Source: CAYMSA01 sp964392965 (GTDB taxonomy: Bacteria > Actinomycetota > Coriobacteriia > Anaerosomatales > Anaerosomataceae). Taken from it: a DNA stretch of 15,889 bases. The notes below the pieces were generated by a model. It was not told where the DNA came from, ran no database searches, and saw only the letters and a list, made by a program, of their open reading frames with translations. The stretch covers positions 1 to 15,889 of the forward strand of contig CAYMSA010000038.1 of assembly GCA_964392965.1 (NCBI GenBank), read 5' to 3'. Below, in pieces: positions 13,775-15,889 of the stretch. Within the stretch, counting starts at the first letter, position 1. Every line of letters starts with the position of its first letter. Made by a program: the position numbers and the translations under genes.

Positions 13775-14146
13775 GTGTCGGTTGAGACGCCGGCGGTGGC
13801 GCTCGGCTTGAAGGAGTTCCTGGAGGCGGGGGCCGGGTTCGTGAGTGTGGGCGTGAGCGACCTCACGATGTGCGTGCTCGCGCTCGACCGCGAGAGCCAC
13901 AACGTCGCATCGCTGTTCGATCCCGCACATCCGGCAGTGCTCGAGCTCCTCGAGCGCATCGTCGACACCTCGAGCGCGGCCGGCGTGTTCGCGTGCGCCA
14001 CCGGTGAGAGCGCCCGCTCCGAGAAGCTCGTGCCGCATCTCCTCCGCATGGGATACGATGCCATCGGCGTATCACCGGCGTACTTCGCCGATCTGAAGCG
14101 GCGCATCGCCGCTCTGGAGGGTGCCGGGTATCGGGAGAGTCCATGA
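13775..14146 (+). CDS. PEP synthase-like protein, C-terminal part
   Basis: The 123 residues after the gap are the end of the PEP/pyruvate-binding TIM barrel: VSVETPAVALGLKEFLEAGAGFVSVGVSDLTMCVLALDR, corresponding to the ExPxxxxxxxxF and SxGxNDLTQ regions of PEP synthase. ASLFDPAHPAVLELLERIV and VFACATGESARSEKLVPHLLRMGYDAIGVSPAYF follow. The Cys in FACATGE aligns with the conserved catalytic Cys of the family (GICG in relatives), and SVGVSDLT replaces the more usual S-x-G-T-N-D-L. The stop TGA overlaps the ATG of the cation transporter gene (ATGA, 4 bases). Pre-gap and post-gap parts are most likely one gene. Confidence 0.82.
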   Translation: MSVETPAVALGLKEFLEAGAGFVSVGVSDLTMCVLALDRESHNVASLFDPAHPAVLELLERIVDTSSAAGVFACATGESARSEKLVPHLLRMGYDAIGVSPAYFADLKRRIAALEGAGYRESP

Positions 14147-15057
14147 GCGAGGCACAGCGGACTACCAGCATAGCGAGGGTGCTCTGGCGGATCCTCGGCC
14201 TCAACGTCGTCGTTGCGGTCGCGAAGATGGTATGGGGCATCGCAAGCGGCTCCACGGCCATGCTCGCCGACGGCATCCACTCGCTTACTGACGGCGCTGG
14301 CAACGTGGTGGGACTCGTGGGAATCCACGCGGCCGGTAAGCCGGTGGACGAGGAGCATCCCTACGGCCATCAGAAGTACGAGTCGCTCGCGAGCGGCGTC
14401 ATCGGGATTCTCCTGTTGCTTGCGGCCTGGCGAGTGGCAAGCCGATCGGTGACCGCGCTCGTCGACTACGTGCGCGACGGGGTCGTGCCGACCGTTCAGG
14501 TGACGCCCGTCTCGTTTGCGGTCATGCTCGTCACGCTCGCGGTGAACATCGTGGTGGTCGTCTACGAGACCCGGGCGGCCCGGCGGTTGGAGAGCGACAT
14601 CCTGCACTCGGATGCGAAACACACGCTCTCAGACGTGTGGGTGACGCTCGGCGTCATCGCCTCGCTCGTGCTGGTGCAGGCGGGCATCCCGATCGCTGAT
14701 CCCATCGTGGGGCTCGTGGTGGCGGTGGCCATCGCGGTGGCGGCGGCGCAGGTGCTCTACGGTGTGCTGCTCACGTTCTCGGATGCCGCGCGCATCGCGC
14801 CCGAGGAGATCGCGACGGTTGCGCACGCGTACCCGGGCGTGCGCGGCAGCCACAGCATCCGCACGCGCGGAACCGGCGCCGCCGTCCAGATGGACCTGAG
14901 CATCGTCGTTGACCCCGAGATCACGGTCGAGGCAGGTCACGCCATCGCGACCGGGCTCGAGGAGCGTCTTCGTGCCGAGTTCCCACGCGTCCAGGACGTG
15001 CTCGTGCATGTGGAGCCCGATCGCGAGCGCCGGACACCGCGAGCACCCAGGGCGTGA
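14143..15057 (+). CDS. Cation diffusion facilitator (CDF) family transporter
   Basis: This 304-residue inner-membrane protein has six predicted membrane segments and a cytoplasmic C-terminal domain. Metal-site pairs are present: His46 and Asp50 (ADGIHSLTDGAGN) in segment 2, and His160 and Asp164 (DAKHTLSDVWV) in segment 5. The cytoplasmic loop after segment 2 contains the classic EEHPYGHQKYE (70-80). The C-terminal domain contains HSIRTRGTGAAVQMDLSIVVDP (237-258) and VLVHVEPD (286-293), the usual dimer fold. Family members export Zn, Fe, Mn, Co or Cd in exchange for protons; metal choice cannot be read from sequence. The ATG overlaps the PEP-synthase stop by four bases, so the two are translationally coupled. 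The gene converges on a small hypothetical gene with 65 bases between stops. Confidence 0.93.
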   Translation: MSEAQRTTSIARVLWRILGLNVVVAVAKMVWGIASGSTAMLADGIHSLTDGAGNVVGLVGIHAAGKPVDEEHPYGHQKYESLASGVIGILLLLAAWRVASRSVTALVDYVRDGVVPTVQVTPVSFAVMLVTLAVNIVVVVYETRAARRLESDILHSDAKHTLSDVWVTLGVIASLVLVQAGIPIADPIVGLVVAVAIAVAAAQVLYGVLLTFSDAARIAPEEIATVAHAYPGVRGSHSIRTRGTGAAVQMDLSIVVDPEITVEAGHAIATGLEERLRAEFPRVQDVLVHVEPDRERRTPRAPRA

Positions 15058-15122
15058 CGGCCACCGCGCCGAGGCGAGTCGGCGCCAGGGGCGCGTGCTT
15101 GCGGCACCGATGCACGCGGCTC

Positions 15123-15497
15123 TCAACGCTCGGGCAGTACCCGGTACACTTCGTCCTCGGTCAGGCGCTTCAGAACCTGCGCCCGGGCGATCGGGTCGAG
15201 CCGGTCGAGCTCGTCAGCGATTGCCAGTTCGGCTGTCTCCATGCGCGTCGAGCGTCGGCGGAGCAGTCCGGTTGTGGCGAATGCATTGCCCGCAGCAAGC
15301 AGGATCGCGGGGATGATCCAGGCGCGTGCGCGTCTGTGGCCACGGACCAGGTTCACCACGCCCATGGTCACTCCTGCCGCGGCCAGCGCGGTGCCCGCTG
15401 CGACCATCTCGGCATCCGGGTCGTGTAGCTGCTCGACGGCTTCGGAGAATCGCTCCTTCATCTCGGGGAATCGCTCCTGGAGTTCTGCGAGTGTCAT
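15123..15497 (-). CDS. Hypothetical small membrane protein
   Basis: This 124-residue frame starts at an ATG with AAAGGAG nine bases upstream. The N-terminal 30 residues are charged and probably helical (MTLAELQERFPEMKERFSEA). Two hydrophobic segments follow at about 32-51 and 59-79, separated by the basic loop RGHRRARAW. The C-terminal 40 residues are charged (IADELDRLDPIARAQVLKRLTEDEVYRVLPE). No family is recognised. The layout of a short amphipathic head, hairpin membrane anchor and charged tail suggests a membrane-bound accessory protein, but that is only inference. It converges on the CDF gene and is 98 bases from the next minus-strand gene upstream. Confidence 0.7.
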   Translation of the reverse strand: MTLAELQERFPEMKERFSEAVEQLHDPDAEMVAAGTALAAAGVTMGVVNLVRGHRRARAWIIPAILLAAGNAFATTGLLRRRSTRMETAELAIADELDRLDPIARAQVLKRLTEDEVYRVLPER

Positions 15498-15595
15498 CGT
15501 TGTCCACTCCTTTCGTCGTCTGGTGGCCTGCTGAGACCCCTGCTGTGGTTCTACCCACGTATCTCGGAATCACCCGATGCTGCTTCTCATCGTGG

Positions 15596-15844
15596 TCATA
15601 CGTTCTGCCCGAGCAGCTCTCGCATCGCGTCTCGCACCTTGTCCGCCTCCTCGGGGTGCCAACGCATCACCGGCAGTTCATCCAGCGTTTCCGGGGTCAT
15701 GCCGTTGGCCAGGCATGAACTCGCCGTCATCGCCCAGTCGTCCCCGAGGTCCCACCGTCCGCGCTTGACCCAGTCCGCGTTCTCCGGGTTGGCGTCGATG
15801 TTGCCCACGCTCCCCGTGTCTGCCTCAATCCGAATCGGCCCCAT
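15596..15844 (-). CDS. Hypothetical small soluble protein
   Basis: This 82-residue frame starts at ATG 15842-15844, with AGGAGG six bases upstream; the longer frame to 15880 lacks a site. The protein is acidic and Trp-rich for its size (Trp25, 31, 37 and 62), with a single Cys44. The segment ENADWVKRGRWDLGDDWAMT precedes a probably helical C-terminus (HPEEADKVRDAMRELLG). No family is recognised. It could share a transcript with the membrane protein downstream (98-base spacer). Confidence 0.65.
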   Translation of the reverse strand: MGPIRIEADTGSVGNIDANPENADWVKRGRWDLGDDWAMTASSCLANGMTPETLDELPVMRWHPEEADKVRDAMRELLGQNV

Positions 15845-15868
15845 CGAGCGCCTCCTTCCCACCGAATG

Positions 15869-15889
15869 CCCGCGGCGCACCCGCGGCGC
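15869..15889. repeat. Direct repeat at the window edge
   Basis: CCCGCGGCGC occurs twice, separated by one A. The second copy ends at the last base, so more copies may follow. It lies 25 bases upstream of the 82-residue gene. Confidence 0.4.

Overview
The window is a GC-rich draft-assembly segment holding three runs of exactly 100 N (2265-2364, 4722-4821, 13675-13774). Gene content, strong AGGAGG-type ribosome binding sites and coding style suggest a high-GC Actinomycetota, plausibly an anaerobe near Coriobacteriia. That placement is inference. The FmdE-type protein, DUF364-type protein and molybdate-binding protein favour an anaerobic lifestyle. No rRNA, tRNA, CRISPR array, transposase or phage gene was seen.

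Layout. Positions 1-90 are the tail of a plus-strand gene. A minus-strand block (117-3604) follows: an EamA-type exporter, a small membrane-protein start cut by gap 1, a PdaA-type polysaccharide deacetylase lipoprotein, and an alanine dehydrogenase/transhydrogenase-alpha family protein. Divergent from the exporter is a bacterial staygreen (Mg-dechelatase family) protein at 3717-4193. A carboxymuconolactone decarboxylase-like gene and a TerC-family gene diverge from gap 2, which hides both starts. Next come a complete polar amino-acid ABC importer (5550-7853, minus strand) and a divergent PatB/MalY-type aminotransferase (8147-9298). A 379-base non-coding stretch then carries a structured leader RNA, perhaps a Moco-type riboswitch, and leads to a molybdate-binding lipoprotein (ModA), a DUF364-type protein and an FmdE-type protein (9678-12061). 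A PEP-synthase-like gene broken by gap 3 overlaps a cation diffusion facilitator gene by 4 bases (12263-15057). Two small unrecognised minus-strand genes end the window.

How the genes work together. The ABC genes form an operon read binding protein, permease, ATPase. A sigma70-like promoter with overlapping inverted repeats lies upstream, and a very stable hairpin lies between the binding-protein and permease genes. The ModA-DUF364-FmdE set looks like a molybdenum or tungsten handling cluster, but no ModB or ModC is present here. The features most worth a second look are the staygreen homologue, the dehydrogenase with alanine-dehydrogenase catalytic residues in a transhydrogenase-like sequence, and the leader RNA with its 19-codon reading frame. 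Several apparently intact reading frames cross N gaps and should not be trusted as single proteins.
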